A stretch of DNA of 64,000 nt from Begonia masoniana (taxonomy: Eukaryota > Streptophyta > Magnoliopsida > Cucurbitales > Begoniaceae), in assembly GCA_022432975.1 (NCBI GenBank), contig CM039509.1:2969982-3033981 (forward strand). The letters are read 5' to 3'. Shown piece by piece: positions 62,246-64,000 of the stretch. The position numbers and the translations under genes are program-made. Each line of letters starts with the position of its first letter. The first letter of the stretch is position 1. Under the pieces are notes generated by a model. The model had not been told where the DNA came from. It did no database searches and saw only the letters and a program-made list of their open reading frames with translations.

Positions 62246-62747
62246 CGACACGTGTACCCATCGGAAGATGTATTCCTACATCTGCCGACACGTGTACCCA
62301 TCGGAAGATGTATTCCTACATCTGCCGACACGTGTACCCATCGGAAGATGTATTCCTACATCTGCCGACACGTGTACCCATCGGAAGATGTATTCCTACA
62401 TCTGCCGACACGTGTACCCATCGGAAGATGTATTCCTACATCTGCCGACACGTGTACCCATCGGAAGATGTATTCCTACATCTGCCGACACGTGTACCCA
62501 TCGGAAGATGTATTCCTACATCTGCCGACACGTGTACCCATCGGAAGATGTATTCCTACATCTGCCGACACGTGTACCCATCGGAAGATGTATTCCTACA
62601 TCTGCCGACACGTGTACCCATCGGAAGATGTATTCCTACATCTGCCGACACGTGTACCCATCGGAAGATGTATTCCTACATCTGCCGACACGTGTACCCA
62701 TCGGAAGATGTATTCCTACATCTGCCGACACGTGTACCCATCGGAAG
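62246..62747. repeat. 40-bp tandem array with G-box and hairpin in every unit
   Basis: Twelve full units of 40 bp (62251-62730) plus partial ends, apparently identical. Each unit contains ACACGTGT, which includes the G-box core CACGTG, and a near-perfect inverted repeat (TCGGAAGATGTA against TACATCTGCCGA, 4-nt loop). Open frames across the array arise only from the lack of stops. Confidence 0.97.
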
Positions 62748-64000
62748 TCTTCAATCAGCCGACCGTATGTCTTCTTCGTCTGGCAATAAGTTATTTCTTT
62801 TAAATTCTTTCTTCTTCGCCCAGACACTTCACTTTTCGCGCTCTTTCTGTTAAAACCCTGCCCTACCAAATCTTCTCTGTCGAGTCCTCTTCTAGCAATG
62901 GAATTTCAAGGTCAATCATCTCGCGCTGTTTTCCCAAACCGGCCACGAAGAAGGCCAAAGCTTCGCCACGAAGAAGGCCAAAGCTTCTGACCGTCTTTCC
63001 CGAGAGATTCCTCGTGGAACGGAGTGGCCATCTTTCTTCTTTCTCACGAAAGCTGCTGAGGTAAAGTATCACAATGATTATCAGTACAGATCGTTGATTC
63101 TCAGTAAGGGTATTGACTTTGAATCTTTGGCTGAGATGGACATTATTGAACCCTTGGCGGATCTTGGGTTATTAGGACTCTTTGAAACCGAATCATTCTA
63201 CTACCCGGAAGCTATCCGGATGTTTTATGCTAATCTTAGCTTTACCTCTGATTTTTCTTCCATTAAGAGCTATGTATATAACAAGTGCATAGAAATAACC
63301 CCGCAGTCCATAAATGCTCTCTTAAAGCTCCTCATTTGGATAACTGCCCCTACAAGTATGTAACTGGCCCTGATCTACCCTTCTTTGGTACAGAAGATGG
63401 TTTTCAGTTCTTAAGGGAAATTGCTTTGGACCCTAATTCTTCTCCTGATCAATTAAAGGGCAGACATTTGACCCCGAGGGCCAAAGTTTTTCGTCATATG
63501 GTAGATTTCAATATTGTTCCCAAGGGTGGACATTATGATGAGGTGAGCGCAATGGAGCTATTTGTTCTGTTTGCTCTCTATTTCAAGACACCCTTCAATG
63601 TTGGGTACATTGTTGTTCGAAGGATGATTTTAGCAGTTTCCTCTAAGGCTACATCCTTACCGTATAATTTGCTTCTTATGCGGTTATTTGCTCATCTTGA
63701 GGTTGTTCTTCCTGAGGAGGAAGAGCCTGTGAGACTTTTGCCCTCCAATTATTACTCCCAAGTCACTCTCAACAAGATGGGATTAAAAAGAATCGGTCAA
63801 GGAGAGCCTTCCTTGTATAAGGCTAAGCAAAAGGTTTCTAAGGCAGTTCCTGTCAGGCGTGGTAAACGCAAGCTTATCCTACCTGAGGAGTCAACTGCTG
63901 AAGAAGGAGATGACACTGTATGTCAATCTCACGATTCAAGCCCCCCTCCTTCTCCTTTAGTGCGTAAGCGTAGGATTGCTCCCTCCTCCTTGGAACCTAT
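62748..64000 (+). pseudogene. Extra 3' ORF of the Sirevirus (Transposase_32-like), frameshifted, runs off the window
   Basis: Starts with the second copy of segment C (ATG at 62898, early frame broken by extra bases and a 27-bp duplication near 62941-62990). From about 63003 one frame reads PSFFFLTKAAE ... MDIIEPLADLGLLGL, RMFYANLSFTSDFSS, YNKCIEITPQSINALLK. Near 63322 the frame changes by one base and continues HLDNCPYKYVTGPDLPFFG, AKVFRHMVDFNIVPKGGH, FALYFKTPFNVGYIVVRRM to the right edge, with a basic and Pro/Ser-rich tail. The pattern FYANL...INxxL...NIVPKGGH is that of the uncharacterised plant-transposon domain also present at 5342-6330. Its place, 3' of pol, is where Sireviruses may carry an additional ORF. 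Function unknown. Confidence 0.7.

Noticed and set aside
62246..62747. Could the 40-bp array be a CRISPR array?
   Set aside because: Units are contiguous and identical with no variable spacers, and the context is a plant retroelement.
62125..62853. Open frames with repeats such as HVYPSEDVFLHLPTR
   Set aside because: Translation of the 40-bp array in three frames; 120 nt gives a 40-residue period by arithmetic, not by selection.

Overview
This window looks like nuclear DNA of a flowering plant, most likely a dicot. It carries AT-rich introns with GT-AG borders, plant-type TOM5, RPA1 and G3BP-like genes, a chromodomain Ty3/gypsy element, a Sirevirus-type Ty1/copia element, a 5S-carrying Cassandra-type TRIM and PB1-containing MULEs. 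I cannot name the species from the sequence.

Layout. 1-5328 is a Ty3/gypsy chromovirus, cut by the window edge, whose gag-pol frame is spoiled only by two TAG stops. 5342-6330 is a broken plant-transposon ORF of the Transposase_32 type. 7040-8859 plus about 12804-12955 is a minus-strand MULE relic, split by a 3.9-kb solo LTR (8860-12803, target duplication CTTAT) that contains a 1.8-kb modular minisatellite. 13444-14588 is a foldback element. A host gene island follows: a transposase-derived PB1/MuDR-DBD/zinc-knuckle gene (14767-17649, +), RPA1 (19432-22574, +), TOM5 (23251-24009, -) and a G3BP-like NTF2/RRM gene (24594-about 32680, -) with an LTR fragment in its 4-kb intron. 32935-40481 is a full-length MULE with about 0.85-kb terminal inverted repeats and a near-perfect 9-bp target duplication; its transposase gene is broken. 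From 43201 to the right edge there are nested LTR elements: a solo LTR with duplication ATATG, a Cassandra array inside a second LTR, a third truncated LTR holding a fourth (duplication TACGT), and a Sirevirus (54363 to beyond 64000) with an intact pol and an extra 3' ORF.

The host genes are ordinary housekeeping genes: replication and repair (RPA1), mitochondrial import (TOM5), and RNA-granule or mRNA handling (G3BP). They share no operon-like logic. RPA1 and TOM5 converge, as do the repeat-rich flanks around the island.

Most notable patterns: (1) three unrelated loci share one architecture, a segment, then a near-perfect tandem array, then a second copy of the segment (MULE exon, Sirevirus gag, Sirevirus 3' ORF); (2) the diverged solo LTRs keep a short in-frame acidic C-terminal peptide ending at the same place; (3) the same LTRs hold a hypervariable slot filled by minisatellites in some copies and by perfect hairpins in others; (4) the word CATCTNCCG recurs in elements of different superfamilies. 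Point 1, together with the single-base indels (including two in RPA1), could be either real replication-based expansion or a long-read assembly artefact; the sequence alone does not decide.
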